DNA from: Otis tarda
Taxonomy: Eukaryota; Chordata; Aves; Otidiformes; Otididae
Reading direction: 5' to 3'
DNA length: 64,000 bases
Assembly (NCBI GenBank): GCA_026413225.1
Contig: JAPMTP010000080.1
Location: 62,001 to 126,000, forward strand
This document shows positions 50,981 through 63,313 of this stretch, one piece after another; position 1 is the stretch's first letter, and every line of letters begins with the position of its first letter. Below the pieces are notes generated by a model. The model was not told the DNA's origin. It saw only the letters and a program-made list of their open reading frames with translations, and made no database searches. The position numbers were made by a program, and so were the translations under genes.

Positions 50981-52800
50981 AGCACAGACATGGGGGCTCC
51001 GGGCTTTCCCTGACGAACAGGGCTTCGACGTTTACCACCAGCTGCACGTGGGCGCTCCCTGAAAAAAAACTCCGAAACATCACGAACGTCGGACGATTGC
51101 TCCCACACCAAAAGTGCCAGCCACTCAAGCTCTTGCTGCCCCTCAGCGGCCATTGGCAGTGCACCTATAGCAGCACAGACACTGGGGCTCCGGGCTTTCC
51201 CTGACGAACAGGGCTTCGACGTTTACCAACAGCTGCACGTGGGAGCCCCCTGAAAATAAAACCAGAAAAATCAGGAACGTTGGACCATTGCTCCCACACC
51301 AAAAGTGCCAGCCACTCAAGCTCTTGCTGCTCCTCAGCGGCCATTGGCAGCGCACCTACAGCAGCACAGACATTGGGGCTCCGGGCTTTCCCTGACGAAC
51401 AGGGCTTCGACGTTTACCACCAGCTGCACCAGGGCGCTCACTGAAAAAAAACCCCAAAAAATCACGAACGTCGAACCATTCCTCCCACACAAAAATTGCC
51501 AGCCACTCAAGCTCTTCCTGCCCCTCAGCGGGCATTGGCAGTGCACCTATAGCAGCACAGACATTGGGGCTCCGGGCTTTCCCTGACGAACAGGGCTTCC
51601 ACGTTTACCACCAGCAACACGTAGGCGCCCCCTGAAAAAAACCCCGAAAAATCACGAACGTCGGACCATTGCTCACACACCAAAACTGCCAGCCACTCAA
51701 GCTCTTGCTGGTCCTCAGCGGCCATTGGCAGTGCACCTATAGCAGCACAGACACTGGGGCTCCGGGCTTTCCCTTACCAATAGGGCTTCGACGTTTACCA
51801 CCGTCTACACGTGGGCAACCACTGAAAACAACCCCGAATAATCACGAACGTCGGACGATTGCTCCCAAACCAAAAGGGCCAGCCACTCAAGCTCTTGCTG
51901 ATCCTCAGCGGCCATTGGCAGTGCACCTACAGCAGCACAGACACTGGGGCTCCAGGCTTTCCCTGACGAACAGGGCTTCGACGTTTACCACCAGCTACAC
52001 GTGGTCGCCCACTGAAAAAAACCCCGAAAAGTCACGAACGTCGAACCATTGCTCCCACACCAAAAGTGCCAGCCACTCAAGCTCTTGCTGCTCCTCAGCG
52101 GCCATTGGCAGCGCACCTACAGCACCACAGACATTGGGGCTCCGGGCTTTCCCTGACGAACAGGGCTTCGACGTTTACCACCAGCTACACGTGGGCGCCC
52201 ACTGAAAACAACCCCGAAAAATCACGGACGTCGAACCATTGCTCCCACACCAAAAGTGCCAGCCACTCAAGCTCTTGCTGCTCCTCAGCGGCCATTGGCA
52301 GCGCATCTACAGCAGCACAGACATTGGGGCTCCGGGCTTTCCCTGACGAACAGGGCTTCGACGTATACCACCAGCTGAACGTGGCGGCCCCCTGAAAAAA
52401 AAACTCGAAAATCACGAACGTTGGACCGTTGCTCCCACACCAAAAGTGCCAGCCACTCAAGTTCTTGCTGCCCCTCAGCGGCCATTGGCAGCGCACCTAC
52501 GGCAGCACAGACATTGGGGCTCCGGGCTTTCCCTGACGAACAGGGCTTCGACGTATACCACCAGCTGCACCAGGGCGCTCACTAAAAAAAAACCCGAAAA
52601 AGCACGAACGTCGGACCATTGCTCCCACACCAAAAGTGCCAGCCACTCAAGCTCTTGCTGCCCCTCAGCGGCCATTGGCAGTGCACCTATAGCAGAATAG
52701 ACACTGGGGCTCCGGGCTTTCCCTGACGAACAGGGCTTCGACGTTTACCACCGTCTACAAGTGGGCGCCCACTGAAAACAACCCCCAATAATCACTAACG
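50980..52800 (+). repeat. Divergent monomers between D2 and C1
   Basis: About nine to ten monomers with no long partner in the window. They carry private changes, such as CCCTTACCAATAGGG (about 51,770-51,785, hairpin arms altered), CAGCGGGCATTGG near 51,527, and AGCAGAATAGACACTGG near 52,692. Still the same satellite, nothing else. Confidence 0.65.
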
Positions 52801-53581
52801 TCGGAAATTGCTCCCACACCAAAAGTGCCAGCCACTGAAGCTCTTGCTGCTCCTCAGCGGCCATTGGCATGGCACCTACAGCAGCACAGACATTGGGGCT
52901 CCGGGCTTTCCCTGACGAACAGGGCTTCGACCTTTACCACCAGATACACGTGGGCGCCCACTGAAAAAAAACCCAAAAAATCACGAACGTCGAACCATTG
53001 CTCCCACACCAAAAGTGCCAGCAACTCAAGCTCTTGCTGTTCCTCAGCGGCCATTGGCAGCGCACCTACAGCAGCACAGACATTGGGGCTCCGGGCTTTC
53101 CCTGACGAACAGGGCTTAGACGTTTACCACCAGCTGCACGTGGGCGCTCCCTGAAAAAAAACCAAAAAAAATCACGAAAGTCGGACGATTGCTCCCACAC
53201 CAAAAGGGCCAGCCACTCAAGCTCTTGCTGCTCCTCACCGGCCATTGGCAGCGCACCTACAGCAGCACAGACATTGGGGCTCCGGGCTTTCCCTGACGAA
53301 CAGGGCTTCGACGTTTACAACCAGCTAGACGTGGGCGCTCCTGGAAGAAAAACCCCAAAAAATCACGAACGTCAGACGATTGCTCCCACACCAAAAGTGC
53401 CAGCCACTCAAGCTCTTGCTGCTCCTCAGCGGCCATTGGCAGTGCACCTACAGCAGCACAGACATTGGGACTCCGGGCTTTCCCTGACGAACAGGGCTTC
53501 GACGTTTACCACCAGCTGCATGTGTGCGCCCCCTGAAAAAAAAACTGAAAAAATCACGAACGTCGGACCATTGCACCCACA

Positions 53582-55679
53582 CCAAAAGTGCCAGCCACTC
53601 AAGCTCTTGCTGCTCCTCAGCGGCCATTGGCAGCGCACCTACAGCACCACAGACATTGGGGATCCGGGCTTTCCCTGACGAACAGTGCTTCGACGTTTAC
53701 CACCAGCTTCACCTGGGCGCCCCGTGAAAAAAAAACTGGAAAAATCATGAACCTCGGACCATTGCTCCCACACTAAAAGTGCCAACCACTCAAGCTCCTG
53801 CTGTCCCTCAGTGGCCATTGGCAGCGCACCTACAGCAGCACAGACATTGGGGCTCCGGGCTTTCTCTGACGAACAGGGCTTAGACGTTTACCACCAGCTG
53901 CACGTGGGCGCTCCCTGAAAAAAAACCACAAAAAATCACGAAAGTCGGACGATTGCTCCCACACCAAAAGTGCCAGCCACGCAAGCTATTGCTGCTCCTC
54001 AGCGGCCATTGGCAGCGCACCTACAGCAGCACAGACTTTGGGACTCCGGGCTTTCCCTGACGAACAGGGCTTCGACGTTTACAACCAGCTACACGTGGGA
54101 GCTCCTGGAAGAAAAACCCCAAAAAATCACGAACGTCAGACGATTGCTCCCACACCAAAAGTGCCAGCCACTCAAGCTCTTGCTGCTCCTCAGCAGCCAT
54201 TGGCAGCGCACCTACAGCAGCACAGACATTGGGACTTCGGGCTTTCCCTGACGAACAGGGCTTCGACATTTACCACCAGCTGCATGTGTGCGCCCCCTAA
54301 AAAAAAACTGAAAAAATCACGAACGTCAGACCATTGCACCCACACCAAAAGTGCCAGCCTCTCAAGCTCTTCCTGCTCCTCAGCGGCCATTGGCAGCGCA
54401 CCTACAGCAGCACAGACATTAGGGCTCCGGGCTTTCCCTGACGAACAGGGCTTCGACGTTTACAACCAACTACACGTGGGCGCCCACTGAAAAAAAAACC
54501 GAAAAATCACGAACGTCGGACGATTGCTGCCACAACAAAAGTGCTAGACACTCAAGCTCTTGCTGCTCCTCAGCGGCCATTGGTAGCGCACGTACAGCAG
54601 CACAGACATTGGGGCTCCGGGCTTTCCCTGACGAACAGGGCTTTGACGTATACCACCAGCTGCACGTGGGCGCCCCCTGAAAAAGAGACCCCGAAAAATC
54701 ACGAAGGTCGGACCATTGCTCCCACACCAAATGTGCCAGCCACTCAAGCTCTTGCTGCTCCTCACCGGCCATTGGCAGCGCACCTACAGCAGCACATACA
54801 TTGGGGCTCCGGGCTTTCCCTGACGAACAGGGCTTCGACGTTTACCACCAGCTGCACCAGGGCTCCCACTGAAAAAAAACCTCGAAAAATCACGAACGTT
54901 GGACCATTGCTCCCACACCAAAAGTGCCAGCCACTCAAGCTCTTGCTGCCCCTCAGCGGCCACTGGCAGCGCACCTACAGCAGCACAGACATTGGGGCTC
55001 CGGGCTTTCCCTGACGAACAGGGCTTCGACGTTTACCACCAGCTGCACCAGGGCGCTCACTGAAAAAAACCCCGAAAAATCACGAACGTCAGACGATTGC
55101 TCCCACACCAAAAGTGCCAGACAATCAAGCTCTTTTTGCTCCTCAGCGGCCATTGGCAGCGCACCTACAGCAGCACAGACCTTGGGGCTCCGGGCTTTCC
55201 CTGAGGAGCAGGGCTTCGACGTTTGCCACCACGTTCACGTGGGCGCTGCCTGAAAAAAACCACCGAAAAATCAGGAACGTCGGACGATTGTACCCACACC
55301 AAAAGTGCCAGCCACTCAAACTCTTGCTGCCCCTCCGCGGCCATTGGCAGCGCACCTACAGCAGCACAGACATTGGGGCTCAGGGCTTTCCCTGACGAAC
55401 AGGGCTTCGACATATATGACCAGCTGCACCAGGGCGCTCACTGAAAAAAACCCCGAAAAATCACGAACGTCGGACCATTGATCCCACACAAAAAGGGCCA
55501 GCCACTCAAGCTCTTTTTGCTCCTCAGCGGTCATTGGCAGTGCACCTACAGCAGCACAGACATTGGGGCTCCGGGCTTTCCCTGACGAACAGGGCTTCGA
55601 CGTTTACCACCAGCTGCATGTGTGCGCCCCCTGAAAAAAAAACTGAAAAAATCACGAACGTCGGACCATTGCACCCACA
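53582..55679 (+). repeat. HOR unit C1, 11 monomers (2,098 bp)
   Basis: The unit starts at the monomer with BamHI at 53660-53665 and ends before the next such monomer. The ordered markers are BamHI; GGCTTAGACG; AAGCTATTGC; CAGCAGCCATTGG with GCATGTG; CCTCTCAAGC; GTGCTAGACAC; CACCGGCC; CGGCCACTGG; GACAATCAAG with GAGGAGCAGG; CTCCGCGG with ATATATGACC; and CGGTCATTGG. It matches C0 at 12.39 kb distance. Confidence 0.87.
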
Positions 55680-58600
55680 CCAAAAGTGCCAGCCACTCAA
55701 GCTCTTGCTGCTCCTCAGCGGCCATTGGCAGCGCACCTACAGCACCACAGACATTGGGGATCCGGGCTTTCCCTGACGAACAGTGCTTCGACGTTTACCA
55801 CCAGCTTCACCTGGGCGCCCCGTGAAAAAAAAAACTGGAAAAATCATGAACCTCGGACCATTGCTCCCACACTAAAAGTGCCAACCACTCAAGCTCCTGC
55901 TGTCCCTCAGTGGCCATTGGCAGCGCACCTACAGCAGCACAGACATTGGGGCTCCGGGCTTTCTCTGACGAACAGGGCTTAGACGTTTACCACCAACTGC
56001 ACGTGGGCGCTCCCTGAAAAAAAACCACAAAAAATCACGAAAGTCGGACGATTGCTCCCACACCAAAAGTGCCAGCCACGCAAGCTATTGCTGCTCCTCA
56101 GCGGCCATTGGCAGCGCACCTACAGCAGCACAGACTTTGGGACTCCGGGCTTTCCCTGACGAACAGGGCTTCGACGTTTACAACCAGCTACACGTGGGAG
56201 CTCCTGGAAGAAAAACCCCAAAAAATCACGAACGTCAGACGATTGCTCCCACACCAAAAGTGCCAGCCACTCAAGCTCTTGCTGCTCCTCAGCAGCCATT
56301 GGCAGCGCACCTACAGCAGCACAGACATTGGGACTTCGGGCTTTCCCTGACGAACAGGGCTTCGACGTTTACCACCGTCTGCACGTGGGCGCTCCCGGAA
56401 AAAAAAACCCAAAAAATCACGAACGTCAGACGATTGCTGCCACACCAAAAGTGCCAGACACTCAAGCTCTTGCTGCTCGTCAGCGGCCATTAGCAGCGCA
56501 CCTACAGCAGCACAGACATTGGGACTCCGGGCTTTCCCTGACGAACAGGGCTTCGACGTTTACCACCAGCTGCACCTTGGTGCTCACTGAAAAAAAACTG
56601 AAAAAATCACGAACGTTGGACGATTGCTCCCACACCAAAAGTGCCAGCCACTCAAGCTCTTGCTGCTCCTCAGTGGCCATTGGTAGCGCACCTACAGCAG
56701 CACACACATTGAGGTTCCGGGCTTTCCCTGACGAACAGGGATTCCACATTTACCACCAGCTGCACGTGGGAGCCCCCTGAAAAAAAAACCCGAAAAATCA
56801 CCACCGTCGACGATTGCTGCCACACCTAAAGTGCCAGCCACTCAAGTTCTTGCTGCCACTCAGCGGCCATTGGCAGTGCACCTATAGCAGCACAGACATT
56901 GGGGCTCCGGGCTTTCCCTGACGAACAGGGCTTCGACGTATACCACCAGCTGCACCAGGGCGCCCACTGAAAACAACCCCGAATAATCACGAACGTCGGA
57001 AGATTGCTCCCACACCAAAAGTGCCAGCCGCTCAAGCTCTTGCTGCTCCTCAGCGGCCATTGGCAGCGCACCTACAGCAGCACAGACTTTGGGACTCCGG
57101 GCTTTCCCTGACGAACAGGGCTTCGACGTTTACAACCAGCTACACGTGGGAGCTCCTGGAAGAAAAACCCCAAAAAATCACGAACGTCAGACGATTGCTC
57201 CCACACCAAAAGTGCCAGCCACTCAAGCTCTTGCTGCTCCTCAGCAGCCATTGGCAGCGCACCTACAGCAGCACAGACATTGGGACATCGGGCTTTCCCT
57301 GACGAACAGGGCTTCGACATTTACCACCAGCTGCATGTTTGCGCCCCCTAAAAAAAAAAAAACTGAAAAAATCACGAACGTCAGACCATTGCACCCACAC
57401 CAAAAGTGCCAGCCTCTCAAGCTCTTCCTGCTCCTCAGTGGCCATTGGCAGCGCACCTACAGCACCACAGACATTAGGGCTCCGGGCTTTCCCTGACGAA
57501 CAGGGCTTCGACGTTTACAACCAACTACACGTGGGCGCCCACTGAAAAAAAAACCGAAAAATCACGAACGTCGGACGATTGCTGCCACAACAAAAGTGCT
57601 AGACACTCAAGCTCTTGCTGCTCCTCAGCGGCCATTGGTAGCGCACGTACAGCAGCACAGACATTGGGGCTCCGGGCTTTCCCTGACGAACAGGGCTTTG
57701 ACGTATACCACCAGCTGCACGTGGGCGCCCCCTGAAAAAGAGACCCCGAAAAATCACGAAGGTCGGACCATTGCTCCCACACCAAATGTGCCAGCCACTC
57801 AAGCTCTTGCTGCTCCTCACCGGCCATTGGCAGCGGACCTACAGCAGCACATACATTGGGGCTCCGGGCTTTCCCTGACGAACAGGGCTTCGACGTTTAC
57901 CACCAGCTGCACCAGGGCTCCCACTGAAAAAAAACCTCGAAAAATCACGAACGTTGGACCATTGCTCCCACACCAAAAGTGCCAGCCACTCAAGCTCTTG
58001 CTGCCCCTCAGCGGCCACTGGCAGCGCACCTACAGCAGCACAGACATTGGGGCTCCGGGCTTTCCCTGACGAACAGGGCTTCGACGTTTACCACCAGCTG
58101 CACCAGGGCGCTCACTGAAAAAAACCCCGAAAAATCACGAACGTCGGACGATTGCTCCCACACCAAAAGTGCCAGACAATCAAGCTCTTTTTGCTCCTCA
58201 GCGGCCATTGGCAGCGCACCTACAGCAGCACAGACCTTGGGGCTCCGGGCTTTCCCTGAGGAGCAGGGCTTCGACGTTTGCCACCACGTTCACGTGGGCG
58301 CTGCCTGAAAAAAAAAACCACCGAAAAATCAGGAACGTCGGACGATTGTACCCACACCAAAAGTGCCAGCCACTCAAACTCTTGCTGCCCCTCCGCGGCC
58401 ATTGGCAGCGCACCTACAGCAGCACAGACATTGGGGCTCAGGGCTTTCCCTGACGAACAGGGCTTCGACATATATGACCAGCTGCACCAGGGCGCTCACT
58501 GAAAAAAACCCCGAAAAATCACGAACGTCGGACCATTGATCCCACACAAAAAGGGCCAGCCACTCAAGCTCTTTTTGCTCCTCAGCGGTCATTGGCAGTG

Positions 58601-58738
58601 CACCTACAGCAGCACAGACATTGGGGCTCCGGGCTTTCCCTGACGAACAGGGCTTCGACGTTTACCACCAGCTGCATGTGTGCGCCCCCTGAAAAAAAAA
58701 ACTGAAAAAATCACGAACGTCGGACCATTGCACCCACA
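55680..58738 (+). repeat. HOR unit C2, 16 monomers (3,059 bp)
   Basis: It has the same start and end monomers as C1 with five additional monomers between the AAGCTATTGC and CCTCTCAAGC monomers. The added segment matches the type found at about 43,200-44,250. Its left join is a fusion monomer, with the exchange between 56337 and 56366. Confidence 0.88.
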
Positions 58739-61700
58739 CCAAAAGTGCCAGCCACTCAAGCTCTTGCTGCTCCTCAGCGGCCATTGGCAGCGCACCTACA
58801 GCACCACAGACATTGGGGATCCGGGCTTTCCCTGACGAACAGTGCTTCGACGTTTACCACCAGCTTCACCTGGGCGCCCCGTGAAAAAAAAACTGGAAAA
58901 ATCATGAACCTCGGACCATTGCTCCCACACTAAAAGTGCCAACCACTCAAGCTCCTGCTGTCCCTCAGTGGCCATTGGCAGCGCACCTACAGCAGCACAG
59001 ACATTGGGGCTCCGGGCTTTCTCTGACGAACAGGGCTTAGACGTTTACCACCAGCTGCACGTGGGCGCTCCCTGAAAAAAACCACAAAAAATCACGAAAG
59101 TCGGACGATTGCTCCCACACCAAAAGTGCCAGCCACGCAAGCTATTGCTGCTCCTCAGCGGCCATTGGCAGCGCACCTACAGCAGCACAGACTTTGGGAC
59201 TCCGGGCTTTCCCTGACGAACAGGGCTTCGACGTTTACAACCAGCTACACGTGGGAGCTCCTGGAAGAAAAACCCCAAAAAATCACGAACGTCAGACGAT
59301 TGCTCCCACACCAAAAGTGCCAGCCACTCAAGCTCTTGCTGCTCCTCAGCAGCCATTGGCAGCGCACCTACAGCAGCACAGACATTGGGACTTCGGGCTT
59401 TCCCTGACGAACAGGGCTTCGACGTTTACCACCGTCTGCACGTGGGCGCTCCCGGAAAAAAAACCCAAAAAATCACGAACGTCAGACGATTGCTGCCACA
59501 CCAAAAGTGCCAGACACTCAAGCTCTTGCTGCTCGTCAGCGGCCATTAGCAGCGCACCTACAGCAGCACAGACATTGGGACTCCGGGCTTTCCCTGACGA
59601 ACAGGGCTTCGACGTTTACCACCAGCTGCACCTTGGTGCTCACTGAAAAAAACTGAAAAAATCACGAACGTTGGACGATTGCTCCCACACCAAAAGTGCC
59701 AGCCACTCAAGCTCTTGCTGCTCCTCAGTGGCCATTGGTAGCGCACCTACAGCAGCACACACATTGAGGTTCCGGGCTTTCCCTGACGAACAGGGATTCC
59801 ACATTTACCACCAGCTGCACGTGGGAGCCCCCTGAAAAAAAAACCCGAAAAATCACCACCGTCGACGATTGCTGCCACACCTAAAGTGCCAGCCACTCAA
59901 GTTCTTGCTGCCACTCAGCGGCCATTGGCAGTGCACCTATAGCAGCACAGACATTGGGGCTCCGGGCTTTCCCTGACGAACAGGGCTTCGACGTATACCA
60001 CCAGCTGCACCAGGGCGCCCACTGAAAACAACCCCGAATAATCACGAACGTCGGAAGATTGCTCCCACACCAAAAGTGCCAGCCGCTCAAGCTCTTGCTG
60101 CTCCTCAGCGGCCATTGGCAGCGCACCTACAGCAGCACAGACTTTGGGACTCCGGGCTTTCCCTGACGAACAGGGCTTCGACGTTTACAACCAGCTACAC
60201 GTGGGAGCTCCTGGAAGAAAAACCCCAAAAATCACGAACGTCAGACGATTGCTCCCACACCAAAAGTGCCAGCCACTCAAGCTCTTGCTGCTCCTCAGCA
60301 GCCATTGGCAGCGCACCTACAGCAGCACAGACATTGGGACATCGGGCTTTCCCTGACGAACAGGGCTTCGACATTTACCACCAGCTGCATGTTTGCGCCC
60401 CCTAAAAAAAAAACTGAAAAAATCACGAACGTCAGACCATTGCACCCACACCAAAAGTGCCAGCCTCTCAAGCTCTTCCTGCTCCTCAGCGGCCATTGGC
60501 AGCGCACCTACAGCACCACAGACATTAGGGCTCCGGGCTTTCCCTGACGAACAGGGCTTCGACGTTTACAACCAACTACACGTGGGCGCCCACTGAAAAA
60601 AAAACCGAAAAATCACGAACGTCGGACGATTGCTGCCACAACAAAAGTGCTAGACACTCAAGCTCTTGCTGCTCCTCAGCGGCCATTGGTAGCGCACGTA
60701 CAGCAGCACAGACATTGGGGCTCCGGGCTTTCCCTGACGAACAGGGCTTTGACGTATACCACCAGCTGCACGTGGGCGCCCCCTGAAAAAGAGACCCCGA
60801 AAAATCACGAAGGTCGGACCATTGCTCCCACACCAAATGTGCCAGCCACTCAAGCTCTTGCTGCTCCTCACCGGCCATTGGCAGCGGACCTACAGCAGCA
60901 CATACATTGGGGCTCCGGGCTTTCCCTGACGAACAGGGCTTCGACGTTTACCACCAGCTGCACCAGGGCTCCCACTGAAAAAAAACCTCGAAAAATCACG
61001 AACGTTGGACCATTGCTCCCACACCAAAAGTGCCAGCCACTCAAGCTCTTGCTGCCCCTCAGCGGCCACTGGCAGCGCACCTACAGCAGCACAGACATTG
61101 GGGCTCCGGGCTTTCCCTGACGAACAGGGCTTCGACGTTTACCACCAGCTGCACCAGGGCGCTCACTGAAAAAAACCCCGAAAAATCACGAACGTTGGAC
61201 CATTGCTCCCACACCAAAAGTGCCAGACAATCAAGCTCTTTTTGCTCCTCAGCGGCCATTGGCAGCGCACCTACAGCAGCACAGACCTTGGGGCTCCGGG
61301 CTTTCCCTGAGGAGCAGGGCTTCGACGTTTGCCACCACGTTCACGTGGGCGCTCCCTGAAAAAAAACCACCGAAAAATCAGGAACGTCGGACGATTGTAC
61401 CCACACCAAAAGTGCCAGCCACTCAAACTCTTGCTGCCCCTCCGCGGCCATTGGCAGCGCACCTACAGCAGCACAGACATTGGGGCTCAGGGCTTTCCCT
61501 GACGAACAGGGCTTCGACATATATGACCAGCTGCACCAGGGCGCTCACTGAAAAAAACCCCGAAAAATCACGAACGTCGGACCATTGATCCCACACAAAA
61601 AGGGCCAGCCACTCAAGCTCTTTTGCTCCTCAGCGGTCATTGGCAGTGCACCTACAGCAGCACAGACATTGGGGCTCCGGGCTTTCCCTGACGAACAGGG

Positions 61701-61785
61701 CTTCGACGTTTACCACCAGCTGCATGTGTGCGCCCCCTGAAAAAAAAACTGAAAAAATCACGAACGTCGGACCATTGCACCCACA
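58739..61785 (+). repeat. HOR unit C3, 16 monomers (3,047 bp)
   Basis: This is the next copy of the 16-monomer form. The same fusion monomer and five-monomer insertion are present (CAGCAGCC.. with ..ACCGTCTGCACG near 59,348-59,442). Differences from C2 appear to be mainly in A-tract length, such as A13 near 57,350 against A10 near 60,404. Confidence 0.88.
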
Positions 61786-63313
61786 CCAAAAGTGCCAGCC
61801 ACTCAAGCTCTTGCTGCTCCTCAGCGGCCATTGGCAGCGCACCTACAGCACCACAGACATTGGGGATCCGGGCTTTCCCTGACGAACAGTGCTTCGACGT
61901 TTACCACCAGCTTCACCTGGGCGCCCCGTGAAAAAAAAAACTGGAAAAATCATGAACCTCGGACCATTGCTCCCACACTAAAAGTGCCAACCACTCAAGC
62001 TCCTGCTGTCCCTCAGTGGCCATTGGCAGCGCACCTACAGCAGCACAGACATTGGGGCTCCGGGCTTTCTCTGACGAACAGGGCTTAGACGTTTACCACC
62101 AGCTGCACGTGGGCGCTCCCTGAAAAAAAACCACAAAAAATCACGAACGTCGGACGATTGCTGCCACAACAAAAGTGCTAGACACTCAAGCTCTTGCTGC
62201 TCCTCAGCGGCCATTGGTAGCGCACGTACAGCAGCACAGACATTGGGGCTCCGGGCTTTCCCTGACGAACAGGGCTTTGACGTATACCACCAGCTGCACG
62301 TGGGCGCCCCCTGAAAAAGAGACCCCGAAAAATCACGAAGGTCGGACCATTGCTCCCACACCAAATGTGCCAGCCACTCAAGCTCTTGCTGCTCCTCACC
62401 GGCCATTGGCAGCGGACCTACAGCAGCACATACATTGGGGCTCCGGGCTTTCCCTGACGAACAGGGCTTCGACGTTTACCACCAGCTGCACCAGGGCTCC
62501 CACTGAAAAAAACCTCGAAAAATCACGAACGTTGGACCATTGCTCCCACACCAAAAGTGCCAGCCACTCAAGCTCTTGCTGCCCCTCAGCGGCCACTGGC
62601 AGCGCACCTACAGCAGCACAGACATTGGGGCTCCGGGCTTTCCCTGACGAACAGGGCTTCGACGTTTACCACCAGCTGCACCAGGGCGCTCACTGAAAAA
62701 AACCCCGAAAAATCACGAACGTTGGACCATTGCTCCCACACCAAAAGTGCCAGACAATCAAGCTCTTTTTGCTCCTCAGCGGCCATTGGCAGCGCACCTA
62801 CAGCAGCACAGACCTTGGGGCTCCGGGCTTTCCCTGAGGAGCAGGGCTTCGACGTTTGCCACCACGTTCACGTGGGCGCTCCCTGAAAAAAAAACCACCG
62901 AAAAATCAGGAACGTCGGACGATTGTACCCACACCAAAAGTGCCAGCCACTCAAACTCTTGCTGCCCCTCCGCGGCCATTGGCAGCGCACCTACAGCAGC
63001 ACAGACATTGGGGCTCAGGGCTTTCCCTGACGAACAGGGCTTCGACATATATGACCAGCTGCACCAGGGCGCTCACTGAAAAAAACCCCGAAAAATCACG
63101 AACGTCGGACCATTGATCCCACACAAAAAGGGCCAGCCACTCAAGCTCTTTTTGCTCCTCAGCGGTCATTGGCAGTGCACCTACAGCAGCACAGACATTG
63201 GGGCTCCGGGCTTTCCCTGACGAACAGGGCTTCGACGTTTACCACCAGCTGCATGTGTGCGCCCCTGAAAAAAAAACTGAAAAAATCACGAACGTCGGAC
63301 CATTGCACCCACA
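61786..63313 (+). repeat. HOR unit C4, 8 monomers (1,528 bp, deletion form)
   Basis: The unit has the BamHI monomer and the GGCTTAGACG monomer, then jumps directly to the GTGCTAGACAC monomer. Eight monomers of the 16-monomer form are missing. The join lies between about 62133 and 62147, where a CCACAAAAAATC tail runs into GAACGTCGG followed by GCTGCCACAAC. Confidence 0.86.
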
